64,000 nucleotides of DNA from Hydractinia symbiolongicarpus (taxonomy: Eukaryota; Cnidaria; Hydrozoa; Anthoathecata; Hydractiniidae). The stretch lies in contig NC_079878.1 of NCBI RefSeq assembly GCF_029227915.1, positions 28,609,501 to 28,673,500 on the forward strand, in the 5' to 3' direction. The notes below the pieces were generated by a model. That model worked only from the letters and a program-made list of their open reading frames with translations. It made no database searches and was not told the DNA's origin. The translations under genes and the position numbers were made by a program. Positions 28,801 through 44,400 of this stretch are shown piece after piece; position 1 is the stretch's first letter; the number at the start of each line of letters is the position of its first letter.

Positions 28801-31800
28801 AGTTACAACAGTTGGGTCACATATTCGTACCAACATGTATTCAGTGATTTTCTTCCGATATTACTAAGTTGTACCGCTTTTAACAGTGAAACGAATGACT
28901 GTGGGACTTAATTGAACTGATTTTGGACTTTGAACTTATAAATGTGACAAATGAGCCAGTTTGACTACAAGAAATAACATTCTTTTTATATTGACATGAT
29001 TGCTGGACCTCAGCGATTACACTGGGCGCTGTGGTAGCGCTTTATTAAAAAATTAAGATAAATAAGTCATTTTTTACTGTGGGAACAATCCTAGCCGTTA
29101 GTTCGCGCTGAAGAATTAAAGACAGTTTCAACAACTACATTTCATTGACTTTCTAACGGTGTCAATCCGTTTGAGTTACAACGGTTGCGTCACATATTCG
29201 TACCAACATGTATTTAGTGATCTTCTTCCGATATTACTAAGTAGTATTGCTTTTAACAGTGAAGCGATTGACTGTGGGAATTAATTAAACTGATTCTGGA
29301 ATGTGACTTTCTAAATGTGATAAATGAGCCAATTGGTCTCCAAGGAATAACATTCTTCTTAATTTGACATGATTGCTGGAACTCAACGATTACACTGGGC
29401 GCTGTGGTAGCGCCTTATTAAAAAATTAAGATAAATAAGTCATTTTTTACTGTGGGACCAATCCTAGCCTGTAGTTCGTGCTGAAGAAATAGAGACAGTT
29501 TCAAAAACTACATTTCATTGACTTACTAACGGTGTCAATCCGATTGAGTTACAACGTTGCGTCACATATTCGTACCAACATGTATTTAGTGATTTTCTTC
29601 CGATATTACTAAGTTGTATTGCTTTAAACAGTGAAACGATTGACTGTGGGAATTAATTGAACTGGTTCAGGAATGTGACCTTATAAATGTGATAAATCAG
29701 CCAATTGGTCTCCAAGGAATAACATTCTTCTTAATTTGACATGATTGCTGGAACTCAGCGATTACACTGGGCGCTGTGGTAGCGCCTTATTAAAAAATTT
29801 AGATAAATAAGTCTTTTCTTACTATGGGTCCAATCCTGGTGGTTAGCACGCACTGAAGAAATAGAGACATTTTCAAAAACTACATCTCATTGACTTCTTG
29901 GCTGTATCAATCCGTTTGAGATACAACGGTTGCGTCACATATTCGTACCAACATGTATTTAGTGACATTTTTGCGATATTACTAAGTTATATCGCTTTTA
30001 ACAATGAAATGATTGACTGTGAGACTTAATTGAACTAACTTTGGCCTGTGACCTTGTAAATGTGATAAGTGAGCCAACTGGACTACAAAAAATAATATTC
30101 TTAACACTTTGACATGATTGTTGGTAAGCAGCGTTTACACTGAGCGCTATGGTAGCGCTTCATTTAAAAACTTAGATAAATAAGTCATTTTTTACTGTGG
30201 GACCAATTCTAGCCGTTATCGCGCGCTGAAGAAATAGAGACAGTTTCAAAAACTACATTTCAATGACTTTCTAGCAGCATCAGTCCGTTTGAGTTACAAC
30301 GGTTGCGTCACATAATCGTACCAACATGTATTTAGTGATCTTCTTCCGATATTACTAAGTACTATTGCTTTTAACAGTGAAACAATTGACTGTGGGAATT
30401 AATTTAACTGATTCTGGAATGTGACTTTATAAATGTGATAAATGAGCCAATTGGTCTCCAAGGAATAACATTCTTCTTAATTTGACATGATTGCTGGAAC
30501 TCAACGATTACACTGGGCGCTGTGGTAGCGGCTTATTAAAAAATTAAGATAAATAAGTCATTTTTTACTGTGGGACCAATCCTAGCCTGTAGTTCGTGCT
30601 GAAGAAATAGAGACAGTTTCAAAAACTACATTTCATTGACTTACTAACGGTGTCAATCCGATTGAGTTACAACGGTTGCGTCACATATTCGTACCAACAT
30701 GTATTTAGTGATTTTCTTCCGATATTACTAAATTGTATTGCTTTAAACAGTGAAACGATTGACTGTGGGAATTAATTGAACTGGTTCAGGAATGTGACCT
30801 TATAAATGTTATAAATGAGCCAATTGGTCTCCAAGGAATAACATTCTTCTTAATTTGACATGATTGCTGGAACTCAGCGATTACACTGGGCGCTGTGGTA
30901 GCGCCTTATTAAAAAATTTAGATAAATAAGTCTTTTCTTAATATGGGTCCAATCCTGGTGGTTAGCACGCACTGAAGAAATAGAGACATTTTCAAAAACT
31001 ACATCTCATTGACTTCTTGGCGGTATCAATCAGTTTGAGATACAACGGTTGCGTCACATATTCGTACCAACATGTATTTAGTGACATTTTTGCGATATTA
31101 CTAAGTTATATCGCTTTTAACAATGAAATGATTGACTGTGAGACTTAATTGAACTAACTTTGACCTGTGACCTTGTAAATGTGATAAGTGAGCCAACTGG
31201 ACTACAAAAAATAATATTCTTAATACTTTGACATGATTGTTGGTAATCAGCGATTACACTGAGCGCTATGGTAGCGCTTTATTTAAAAACTTAGATAAAT
31301 AAGTCATTTTTTACTGTGGGATCAATCCTAGCCTGTAGTTCGTGCTGAAGAAATAGAGACAGTTTCAAAAACTACATTTCATTGACTTACTAACGGTGTC
31401 AATCCGATTGAGTTACAACGGTTGCGTCACATATTCGTACCAACATGTATTTAGTGATTTTCTTCCGATATTACTAAGTTGTATTGCTTTAAACAGTGAA
31501 ACGATTGACTGTGGGAATTAATTGAACTGGTTCAGGAATGTGACCTTATAAATGTGATAAATGAGCCAATTGGTCTCCAAGGAATAACATTCTTCTTAAT
31601 TTGACATGATTGCTGGAACTCAGCGATTACACTGGGCGCTGTGGTAGCGCCTTATTAAAAAATTTAGATAAATAAGTCTTTCTTACTGTAGGTCCAATCC
31701 TGGTGGTTAGCACGCACTGAAGAAATAGAGACATTTTCAAAAACTACATCTCATTGACTTCTTGGTGGTATCAATCCGTTTGAGATACAACGGTTGCGTC

Positions 31801-34800
31801 ACATATTCGTACCAACATGTATTTAGTGACATTTTTGCGATATTAATAAGTTGTATCGCTTTTAACAGTGAAGCGATTGACTGTGGGACTTAATTGAACT
31901 GATTCTGGACTGTGACCTTATAAATGCGATAAATGAGCCAATTGGACTCCAAGGAATAACTTTTTTCTTAATTTGACGTGATTGCTGGAATTCAGCGATT
32001 ACATTAGGCTCTGTGGAAGCGCTTTATTTAAATATTTAGGTAAATAAGTCACTTTTTACTGTGAAACCAATCCTGGCCGTTAGCACGCGTTGAATAAATA
32101 GGAACAATTTCAAAGACTACATTTCATTGACTTTCTAACAGTATCAATCCGCTTCAGTTACAACAGTTGGGTCACATATTCGTACCAACATGTATTCAGT
32201 GATTTTCTTCCGATATTACTAAGTTGTACCGCTTTTAACAGTGAAACGAATGACTGTGGGACTTAATTGAACTGATTTTGGACTTTGAACTTATACATGT
32301 GACAAATGAGCCAGTTTGACTACAAGAAATAACATTCTTTTTATATTGACATGATTGCTGGACCTCAGCGATTACACTGGGCGCTGTGGTAGCGCTTTAT
32401 TAAAAAATTAAGATAAATAAGTCATTTTTTACTGTGGGACCAATCCTAGCCGTTAGTTCGCGCTGAAGAATTAAAGACAGTTTCAACAACTACATTTCAT
32501 TGACTTTCTAACGGTGTCAATCCGTTTGAGTTACAACGGTTGCGTCACATATTCGTACCAACATGTATTTAGTGATCTTCTTCCGATATTACTAAGTAGT
32601 ATTGCTTTTAACAGTGAAGCGATTGACTGTGGGAATTAATTGAACTGATTCTGGAATGTGACTTTATAAATGTGATAAATGAGCCAATTGGTCTCCAAGG
32701 AATAACATTCTTCTTAATTTGACATGATTGCTGGAACTCAACGATTACACTGGGCGCTGTGGTAGCGCCTTATTAAAAAATTAAGATAAATAAGTCATTT
32801 TTTACTGTGGGACCAATCCTAGCCTGTAGTTCGTGCTGAAGAAATAGAGACAGTTTCAAAAACTACATTTCATTGACTTACTAACGGTGTCAATCCGATT
32901 GAGTTACAACGTTGCGTCACATATTCGTACCAACATGTATTTAGTGATTTTTTTCCGATATTACCAAGTTGTATTGCTTTAAACAGTGAAACGATTGACT
33001 GTGGGAATTAATTGAACTGGTTCAGGAATGTGACCTTATAAATGTGATAAATCAGCCAATTGGTCTCCAAGGAATAACATTCTTCTTAATTTGACATGAT
33101 TGCTGGAACTCAGCGATTACACTGTGCGCTGTGGTAGCGCCGTATTAAAAAATTTAGATAAATAAGTCTTTTCTTACTGTGGGTCCAATCCTGGTGGTTA
33201 GCACGCACTGAAGAAATAGAGACATTTTCAAAAACTACATCTCATTGACTTCTTGGCTGTATCAATCCGTTTGAGATACAACGGTTGCGTCACATATTCG
33301 TACCAACATGTATTTAGTGACATTTTTGCGTTATTACTAAGTTATATCGCTTTTAACAATGAAATGATTGACTGTGAGACTTAATTGAACTAACTTTGGC
33401 CTGTGACCTTGTAAATGTGATAAGTGAGCCAACTGGACTACAAAAAATAATATTCTTAATACTTTGACATGATTGTTGGTAATCAGCGATTACACTGAGC
33501 GCTATGGTAGCGCTTCATTTAAAAACTTAGATAAATAAGTCATTTTTTACTGTGGGACCAATTCTAGCCGTTATCGCGCGCTGAAGAAATAGAGACAGTT
33601 TCAAAAACTACATTTCAATGACTTTCTAGCAGCATCAGTCCGTTTGAGTTACAACGGTTGCGTCACATAATCGTACCAACATGTATTTAGTGATCTTCTT
33701 CCGATATTACTAAGTAGTATTGCTTTTAACAGTGAAACAATTGACTGTGGGAATTCATTGAACTGATTCTGGAATGTGACTTTATAAATGTGATAAATGA
33801 GCCAATTGGCCTCCAAGGAATAACATTCTTCTTAATTTGACATGATTGCTGGAACTCAACTATTACACTTGGCGCTGTGGTAGCGGCTTATTAAAAAATT
33901 AAGATAAATAAGTCATTTTTTACTGTGGGACCAATCCTAGCCTGTAGTTCGTGCTGAAGAAATAGAGACAGTTTCAAAAACTACATTTCATTGACTTACT
34001 AACGGTGTCAATCCGATTGAGTTACAACGGTTGCGTCACATATTCGTACCAACATGTATTTAGTGATTTTCTTCCGATATTACTAAGTTGTATTGCTTTA
34101 AACAGTGAAACGATTGACTGTGGGAATTAATTGAACTGGTTCAGGAATGTGACCTTATAAATGTGATAAATGAGCCAATTGGTCTCCAAGGAATAACATT
34201 CTTCTTAATTTGACATGATTGCTGGAACTCAGCTTTTACACTGGGTGCTGTGGTAGCGCCTTATTAAAAAATTTAGATAAATAAGTCTTTTCTTACTGTG
34301 GGTCCAATCCTGGTGGTTAGCACGCACTGAAGAAATAGAGACATTTTCAAAAACTACATCTCATTGACTTCTTGGTGGTATCAATCAGTTTGAGATACAA
34401 CGGGAGCGTCACATATTCGTACCAACATGTATTTAGTGACATTTTTGCGATATTACTAAGTTATATCGCTTTTAACAATGAAATGATTGACTGTGAGACT
34501 TAATTGAACTAACTTTGGCCTGTGACCTTGTAAATGTGATAAGTGAGCCAACTGGACTACCAAAAATTAAATTCTTTATACTTTGACATGATTGTTGGTA
34601 ATCAGCGATTACACTGAGCGCTATGGTAGCGCTTCATTTAAAAACTTAGATAAATAAGTCATTTTTTACTGTGGGACCAATTCTAGCCGTTATCGCGCGC
34701 TGAAGAAATAGAGACAGTTTCAAAAACTACATTTCAATGACTTTCTAGCAGCATCAGTCCGTTTGAGTTACAACGGTTGGGTCACATATTCGTACCAACA

Positions 34801-35300
34801 TGTTCTTAGCGATATTTTTATGATATTACTAGGTTGAATCGCTTTTAACGCTAAAACGAGTGACTGTGGGACTTAATTGAACTGATTCTAGACTGTGACC
34901 TTATAAGTGTGAAAACTGAGCGAACTGCACTCCAAGGAATAACATTCCTTTTAATTCGACATGATTGCTGGAATTCAGCGAGTACACTAGGCTCTGTGGT
35001 AGCGCTTTATTTAAAAATTTAGATAAATAAGTTTTTTTTACTGCGGGACAAATCCTGGCCGTTAGCACGCGCTGAATAAATAGGAACAGTTTGAAAGACT
35101 AAATTTTATTGACTTTCTGGCGGTATAAATCCGTTTGAGTTACAACGGTTGCGTCACATATTCGTTGCAACATGTATTTAGTGATTTTCTTCCGATATTA
35201 CTAAGTTGTATCGCTTTTAACAGTGAAACGAATGACTGTGGGACTTAATTGAACTGATTCTGGACTGGGACCTTATAAATGCGATAAATGAGCCAATTGG
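22900..35300 (+). repeat. Higher-order repeat block with 15- and 9-monomer spacing
   Basis: The marker GTGATCTTCTTCCGATATTA followed by CTAAGTAGTATTGC and a GAAGCGATTGAC variant occurs at 23626, 29217 and 32572. The shifts are 5,591 bp (15 monomers) and 3,355 bp (9 monomers). The preceding GATATTAATAAGTTG variant moves with it, near 22890, 28485 and 31845. Inside the block, two-monomer alternations are further duplicated: the AAACAGTGAAACGATTGACTG subtype alternates with the AACAATGAAATGATTGACTG subtype around 24.0-26.6 kb. Unequal exchange between subunits would produce this pattern. Boundaries are approximate. Confidence 0.85.
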
Positions 35301-35769
35301 ACTCCAAGGAATAACTTTTTTCTTAATTTGACGTGATTGCTGAAATTCAGCGATTACATTAGGCTCTGTGGTAGCGCTTTATTTAAAAATTTAGATAAAT
35401 AAGTCGCTTTTTACTGTGGAACCAATCCTGGCCGTTAGCACGCGTTGAATAAATAGGAAGAATTTCAAAGACTACATTTCATTGACTTTCTAACAGTATC
35501 AATCCGCTTCAGTTACAACAGTTGGGTCACATATTCGTACCAACATGTATTCAGTGATTTTCTTCCGATATTACTAAGTTGTACCGCTTTTAACAGTGAA
35601 TCGAATGACTGTGGGACTTAATTGAACTGATTTTGGACTTTGAACTTATAAATGTGACAAATGAGGCAGTTTGACAACAAGAAAAAACATTCTTTTTATA
35701 TTGACATGATTGCTGGACCTCAGCAATTACACTGGGCGCTGTGGTAGCGCCTTATTAAAAAATTAAGAT

Positions 35770-38700
35770 AAATAAGTCATTTTTTACTGTGGGACCAATC
35801 CTAGCCGTTAGTTCGCGCTGAAGAATTAGAGACAGTTTCAACAACTACATTTCATTGACTTTCTAACGGTGTCAATCCGTTTGAGTTACAACGGTTGCGT
35901 CACATATTCGTACCAACATGTATTTAGTGATCTTCTTCCGATATTACTAAGTAGTATTGCTTTTAACAGTGAAACGATTGACTGTGGGAATTAATTGAAC
36001 TGATTCTGGAATGTGACTTTATAAATGTGATAAATGAGCCAATTGGTCTCCAAGGAATAACATTCTTCTTAATTTGACATGATTACTGGAACTCAACGAT
36101 TACACTGGGCGCTGTGGTAGCGCCTTATTAAAAAATTAAGATAAATAAGTCATTTTTTACTGTGGGACCAATCCTAGCCTGTAGTTCGTGCTGAAGAAAT
36201 AGAGACAGTTTCAAAAACTACATTTCATTGACTTACTAACGGTGTCAATCCGATTGAGTTACAACGGTTGCGTCACGTATTCGTACCAACATGTATTTAG
36301 TGATTTCCTTCCGATATTACTAAGTTGTATTGCTTTAAACAGTGAAACGATTGACTGTGGGAATTAATTGAACTAGTTCAGGAATGTGACCTTATAAATG
36401 TGATGAATGAGCCAATTGGTCTCCAAGGAATAACATTCTTCTTAATTGGACATGATTGCTGGAACTCAGCGATTACACTGGGCGCTGTGGTAGCGCCTTA
36501 TTAAAAAATTTAGATAAATAAGTCTTTTCTTATTGTGGGACCAATCCTGGCCGTTATCACACGCTGATTAAATAGGAACAGTTCCAAAGACTACATTTCA
36601 TTGACTTTCCAGCGAAAATAATCTGTTTGTGTTACAATGGTTGCGTCACATATTCGTACCAACATGAATTTAGCTAAAGTATTCGGATAGTACTAGGTTG
36701 TATCGCTTTTAACAGTAAAACGTTTGACTGTGGGACTTAATTGAACTGATTTTGGACTTTGACCTTATAAATGTGATAAATGAGCCAGTTTGACTACGAA
36801 AAATAACATTCTTCCTAATTTGACATGATTGCTGGAACTCAGCGATTACACTGGGCGCTGTGGTAGCGCTTTATTAAAAAACTAAGACAAATAAGTCAGT
36901 TTTTACTGTGGGACCAATCCTAGCCGTTAGTTCGGGCTGAAGAAATAGAGACAGTTTCAAAAACTACATTTAATAGATTTTCTAACGGTGTCAATCCGTT
37001 TGAGTTACAATGGTTGCATCAGATATTCGTACCAACATGTATTCAGTGATTCTCTTCCGATATTACTAAGTTGTACCGCTTTTAACAGTGAAACGGATGA
37101 CTGTGGGACTTAATTGAACTGATTCTGGACTGTGACCTTATAAGTGTGATAAATGAGCGAAATGCACTCCAAGGAAAAACATTCTTCTTAATTTCACATG
37201 ATTGCTGGAATTCAGCGAGTACACTAGGCTCTGTGGTAGCGCTTTAATTAAAAATTTAGATAAATAAGTCATTTTTTACTGTGGGACCAATCCTAGCCGT
37301 TAGTTCGCGCAGAAGAATTAGAGACAGTTTCAAAAACTATATTTCATTGACTTTCTAAGGGTGTCAATCCGTTTGAGTTACAACGGTTGCGTCACATATT
37401 CGTACCAACATGTATTTAGTGATTTTCTTCCGATATTACTAAGTTGCATCGCTTTTAACAGTGAAACGTTTGACTGTGGGATTAATTGAACTGATTTTGG
37501 ACTTTGACCTTATAAATGTGATAAATGAGCCAGTTTGACTACAAAAAATAACATTCTTCTTATTTTGACATGATTGCTGGAATTCAGCGAGTACACTAGG
37601 CTCTGTGGTAGCGCTATAATTAAAAATTTAGATAAATAAGTCATTTTTTCCTGTGGGACCAATCCTAGCCGTTAGTTCGCGCAGAAGAATTAGAGACAGT
37701 TTCAAAAACTACATTTCATTGACTTTCTAACGGTATCAATCCGTTTGAGTTACAACGGTTGCGTCACATATTCGTACCAATATGTATTTCGTGATCTTCT
37801 TCCCATATTACTAAGTTGTATTGCTTTTAACAGTGAAACGATTGACTGTGGGAATTAATTGAACTGATTCTGGAATGTGACCTTATAAATGTAATAAATG
37901 AGCCAATTGGTCTCCAAGGAATAACATTCTTCTTAATTCGACATGATTGCTGGAATTCAGCGAGTACACTAGGCTCTGTGGTAGCGCTTTAATTAAAAAT
38001 TAAGATAAATAAGTCATTTTTTACTGTGGGACCAATCCTAGCCGTTAGTTCGCGCTGAAGAATTAGAGACAGTTTCAACAACTACATTTTATTGACTTTC
38101 TAACGGTGTCAATCCGTTTGAGTTACAACGGTTGCGTCACATATTCGTACCAACATGTATTTAGTGATCTTCTTCCGATATTACTAAGTAGTATTGCTTT
38201 TAACAGTGAAACGATTGACTGTGGGAATTAATTGAACTGATTCTGGAATGTGACTTTATAAATGTGATAAATGAGCCAATTGGTCTCCAAGGAATAACAT
38301 TCTTCTTAATTTGACATGATTACTGGAACTCAACGATTACACTGGGCGCTGTGGTAGCGCCTTATTAAAAAATTAAGATAAATAAGTCATTTTTTACTGT
38401 GGGACCAATCCTAGCCTGTAGTTCGTGCTGAAGAAATAGAGACAGTTTCAAAAACTACATTTCATTGACTTACTAACGGTGTCAATCCGATTGAGTTACA
38501 ACGGTTGCGTCACGTATTCGTACCAACATGTATTTAGTGATTTCCTTCCGATATTACTAAGTTGTATTGCTTTAAACAGTGAAACGATTGACTGTGGGAA
38601 TTAATTGAACTAGTTCAGGAATGTGACCTTATAAATGTGATGAATGAGCCAATTGGTCTCCAAGGAATAACATTCTTCTTAATTGGACATGATTGCTGGA

Positions 38701-40242
38701 ACTCAGCGATTACACTGGGCGCTGTGGTAGCGCCTTATTAAAAAATTTAGATAAATAAGTCTTTTCTTATTGTGGGACCAATCCTGGCCGTTATCACACG
38801 CTGATTAAATAGGAACAGTTCCAAAGACTACATTTCATTGACTTTCCAGCGAAAATAATCTGTTTGTGTTACAATGGTTGCGTCACATATTCGTACCAAC
38901 ATGAATTTAGCTAAAGTATTCGGATAGTACTAGGTTGTATCGCTTTTAACAGTAAAACGTTTGACTGTGGGACTTAATTGAACTGATTTTGGACTTTGAC
39001 CTTATAAATGTGATAAATGAGCCAGTTTGACTACGAAAAATAACATTCTTCCTAATTTGACATGATTGCTGGAACTCAGCGATTACACTGGGCGCTGTGG
39101 TAGCGCTTTATTAAAAAACTAAGACAAATAAGTCAGTTTTTACTGTGGGACCAATCCTAGCCGTTAGTTCGGGCTGAAGAAATAGAGACAGTTTCAAAAA
39201 CTACATTTAATAGATTTTCTAACGGTGTCAATCCGTTTGAGTTACAACGGTTGCATCAGATATTCGTACCAACATGTATTCAGTGATTCTCTTCCGATAT
39301 TACTAAGTTGTACCGCTTTTAACAGTGAAACGGATGACTGTGGGACTTAATTGAACTGATTCTGGACTGTGACCTTATAAGTGTGATAAATGAGCGAAAT
39401 GCACTCCAAGGAAAAACATTCTTCTTAATTTCACATGATTGCTGGAATTCAGCGAGTACACTAGGCTCTGTGGTAGCGCTTTAATTAAAAATTTAGATAA
39501 ATAAGTCATTTTTTACTGTGGGACCAATCCTAGCCGTTAGTTCGCGCAGAAGAATTAGAGACAGTTTCAAAAACTATATTTCATTGACTTTCTAAGGGTG
39601 TCAATCCGTTTGAGTTACAACGGTTGCGTCACATATTCGTACCAACATGTATTTAGTGATTTTCTTCCGATATTACTAAGTTGCATCGCTTTTAACAGTG
39701 AAACGTTTGACTGTGGGATTAATTGAACTGATTTTGGACTTTGACCTTATAAATGTGATAAATGAGCCAGTTTGACTACAAAAAATAACATTCTTCTTAT
39801 TTTGACATGATTGCTGGAATTCAGCGAGTACACTAGGCTCTGTGGTAGCGCTATAATTAAAAATTTAGATAAATAAGTCATTTTTTCCTGTGGGACCAAT
39901 CCTAGCCGTTAGTTCGCGCAGAAGAATTAGAGACAGTTTCAAAAACTACATTTCATTGACTTTCTAACGGTATCAATCCGTTTGAGTTACAACGGTTGCG
40001 TCACATATTCGTACCAATATGTATTTCGTGATCTTCTTCCCATATTACTAAGTTGTATTGCTTTTAACAGTGAAACGATTGACTGTGGGAATTAATTGAA
40101 CTGATTCTGGAATGTGACCTTATAAATGTAATAAATGAGCCAATTGGTCTCCAAGGAATAACATTCTTCTTAATTCGACATGATTGCTGGAATTCAGCGA
40201 GTACACTAGGCTCTGTGGTAGCGCTTTAATTAAAAATTTAGA
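35770..40242 (+). repeat. Higher-order repeat, two copies of a 6-monomer unit (2,237 bp)
   Basis: The marker TGATTTCCTTCCGATATTAC is at 36301 and 38538, a shift of 2,237 bp or six monomers. Homology starts near 35.77 kb, since the sequence just upstream does not match at this shift, and runs through about 40.24 kb. Shared private variants include TTATCACACGCTGATTAAAT, CAGCGAAAATAATCTG and CATATTACTAAGTTG. The two copies differ at only a few bases by eye, such as CATTTCATTG against CATTTTATTG, so the duplication is young. After it, a two-monomer piece repeats again at about 40.2-40.54 kb. Confidence 0.9.
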
Positions 40243-41464
40243 TAAATAAGTCATTTTTTACTGTGGGACCAATCCTAGCCGTTAGTTCGCGCAGAAGAAT
40301 TAGAGACAGTTTCAAAAACTATATTTCATTGACTTTCTAAGGGTGTCAATCCGTTTGAGTTACAACGGTTGCGTCACATATTCGTACCAACATGTATTTA
40401 GTGATTTTCTTCCGATATTACTAAGTTGCATCGCTTTTAACAGTGAAACGTTTGACTGTGGGACTTAATTGAACTGATTTTGGACTTTGACCTTATAAAT
40501 GTGATAAATGAGCCAGTTTGACTACAAAAAATAACATTCTTCTTATTTTGACATGATTGCTGGAACTCAGCGATTACACTGGGCGTTGTGGTATCGCTTT
40601 AATAAAAAATTAAGACAAATAAGTCATTTTTTACTGTGGGACCAATCCTAGCGTTAGTTCGGACTGAAGAAATAGAGACAGTTTCAAAAACTACATTTAA
40701 TAGATTTTCTAACGGTGTCAATCCGTTTGAGTTACAACGGTTGCATCAGATATTCGTACCAACATATATTCAGTGATTTTCTTCCGATATTACTAAGTTG
40801 TACCGCTTTTAACAGTGAAACGAATGACTGTGGGACTTAATTGATCTGATTCTGTACTGTGCCTTATAAATGTGATTAATGAGCGAATTGGTCTCCAAGG
40901 AATAACATTCTTCTTAATTTGACATGATTGCTTGAATTCAGCGATTACATTATGCTCTGTGGTAGCGCTTTTTTTAAAAATTTAGATAAATAAGTCTTTC
41001 CTTACTGTGGGACCAATCCTTGCCATTAACACGCGCTGAATAAATAGGAACAGTTCCAAAGGCTACATTTCATTGACTTTCTAGCGGTATAAATCCGTTT
41101 GAGATACAACGGTTGCGTCACATATTCGTACCAACATGTATTTAGCGATAGTATTCGGATATTACTAGGTTGCATCGCTTTTAACAGTAAAACGTTTGAC
41201 TGTGGGACTTATTTAAACTGATTTTGGACCTTGACCTTATAAATGTGATAAGTGAGCCAATTGGACTCCAAAGAATAACATTCTTCTTAATTCGACATGA
41301 TTGCTGGAATTCAGCGAGTACACTAGGCTCTGTGGTAGCGCTTTAATTAAAAATTTAGATAAATAAGTCATTTTTTACTGTGGGACCAATCTAGCCGTTA
41401 GTTCGCGCAGAAGAATTAGAGACAGTTCCAAAAACTACATTTCATTGACTTTCTAACGGTGTCA

Positions 41465-44400
41465 ATCCGTTTGAGTTACAACGGTTGGGTCACATATTCG
41501 TACCAACATGTACTTAGCGATATTTTTCTGATATTACTAGGTTGCATCGCTTTTGACTGTAAAACGAGTGACTGTGGGACTTAATTGACCTGATTCTGGA
41601 CTGTGACCTTATAAATGTGATAAATGAGCCAGTTTGACTACAAAAAATAACATTCTTCTTAATTTGACATGATTGCTGGAATTCAGCGATTACACTGGGC
41701 GCTGTGGTAGCGCTTTATTAAAAAATTAAGACAAATAAGTCATTTTTTACTGTGGGACCAATCCTAGCCGTTAGTACGGGCTGAAGAAATAGAGACAGTT
41801 TCAAAAACTACATTTAATAGATTTTCTAACGGTGTCAATCCGTTTGAGTTACAACGGTTGCATTAGATATTCGTACCAACATGTATTCATTGATTTTCTT
41901 CCAATATTACTAAGTCGTATTGCTTTTAACAGTGAAACGAATAACTGTGGGACTTAATTGATCTGATTCTGGACTGTGCCTTATAAATGTGATAAATGAG
42001 CCAATTGGTCTCCAAGGAAAAACATTCTTCTTAATTTGACATGATTGCTTGAATTCAGCGATTACATTAGGCTCCGTGGTAGCGCTTTATTTAAAAATTT
42101 AGATAAATAAGTCTTTTCTTACTGTGGGACCAATCCTTGCCGTTAACACGCGCTGAATAAATAGGAACAGTTCCAAAGACTACATTTCATTGACTTTCTA
42201 GCGGTATAAATCCGTTTGAGATACAACGGTTGCGTCACATATTTGTACCAACATGTATTTAGCGATAGTATTCGGATATTACTAGGTTGCATCGCTTTTA
42301 ACAGTAAAACGTTTGACTGTGGGACTTATTTGAACTGATTTTGGACCTTGACCTTATAAATGTGATAAATGAGCCAATTGGACTCCAAAGAATAACATTC
42401 TTTTTAATTCGACATGATTGTTGGAATTCAACGAGTACACTAGGGTCTGTGGTAGCGCTTTACTTAAAAATTAAGATACAAAAGTCAGTTTTTACTGTGA
42501 TACAAATCCTAGCAGTTAGCGCGCACTGAAGAATTAGAGACAATTTCAAATACTACATTATACTGACTTTCTAACGTTGTCCGTCCGTTTGAGTTACAAC
42601 GGTTGGGTCACATATTCGTACCAACATGTACTTAGCGATAATTTTCTGATATTACTAGGTTGCATCGCTTTTGACAGTAAAACGAGTGACTGTGAGACTT
42701 AATTGACCTGATTCTGGACTGTGACCTTATAAATGTGATAAATGAGCCAGTTTGACTACAAAAAATAACATTCTTCTTAATTCGACATGATTGCTGGAAT
42801 TCAGCGAGTACACTAGGCTCTGTGATAGCGCTTTAATTAAAAATTTAGATAAATAAGTCATTTTTTACTGTGCGACCAATCCTAGCCGTTAGTTCGCGCA
42901 GAAGAATTAGAGACAGTTTCAAAAACTACATTTCATTGACCTTCTAACGGTGTCAATCCGTTTGAGTTACAACGGTTGCGTCACATATTCGTACCAACAT
43001 GTATTTAGTGATTTTCTTCCGATATTACTAAGTTGCATCGCTTTTAACAGTGAAACGTTTGACTGTGGGACTTAATTGAACTGATTTTGGACTTTGACCT
43101 TATAAATGTGATAAATGAGCCAGTTTGACTACAAAAAATAACATTCTTCTTAATTTGACATGATTGCTGGAATTCAGCGATTACACTAGTCGCTGTGGTA
43201 GCGCTTTATTAAAAAATTAAGACAAATAAGTCATTCTTTACCGTGGGACCAATCGTAGCCGTTAGTTCGGGCTGAAGAAATAGAGACAATTTCAAAAACT
43301 ACATTTAATAGATTTTCTAACGGTGTCAATCCGTTTGAGTTACAACGGTTGCATCAGATATTCGTACCAACATATATTCAGTGATTTTCTTCCGATATTA
43401 CTAAGTTGTACCGCTTTTAACAGTGAAACGAATGACTGTGGGACTTAATTGAACTGATTCTGGACTGTGACCTGATAAGTGTGATAAATGAGCGAATTGC
43501 ACTCCAAGGAATAACATTCTTCTTAATTCGACATGATTGCTGGAATTCAGCGAGTATACTAGGCTCTGTGGTAGCGCTTTAATTAAAAATTTAGATAAAT
43601 AATTCATTTTTTACTGTGGGACCAATCCTAGCCGTTAGTTCGGGCAGAAGAATTAGAGACAGTTTCAAAAACTACATTTCATTGACTTTCTAACGGTGTC
43701 AATCCGTTTGAGTTACAACGGTTGCGTCACATATTCGTACCAACATGTATTTAGTGATTTTCTTCCGATATTACTAAGTTGCATCGCTTTTAACAGTGAA
43801 ACGTTTGACTGTGGGACTTAATTGAACTGATTTTGGACTTTGACCTTATAAATGTGATAAATGAGCCAGTTTGACTACAAAAATAACATTCTTCTTAATT
43901 TGACATGATTGCTGGAATTCAGCGATTACACTGGTCGCTGTGGTAGCGCTTTATTAAAAAATTAAGACAAATAAGTCATTCTTTACCGTGGGACCAATCC
44001 TAGCCGTTAGTTCGGGCTGAAGAAATAGAGACAGTTTCAAAAACTACATTTCATAGATTTTCTAACGGTGTCAATCCGTTTGAGTTACAACGGTTACATC
44101 AGATATTCGTACCAACATATATTCAGTGATTTTCTTCCGATATTACTAAGTTGTACCGCTTTTAACACTGAAACGAATGACTGTGGGACTTAATTGAACT
44201 GATTCTGGACTGTGACCTTATAAGTGTGATAAATGAGCGAATTGCACTCCAAGGAATAACCTTCTTCTTAATTCGACATGATTGCTGGAATTCAGCGAGT
44301 ACATTAGGCTCTGTGGTAGCGCTTTATTAAAAAACTAAGACAAATAAGTCAGTTTTTACTGTGGGACAAATCCTAGCCGTTAGTTCGGGCTGAAGAAATA

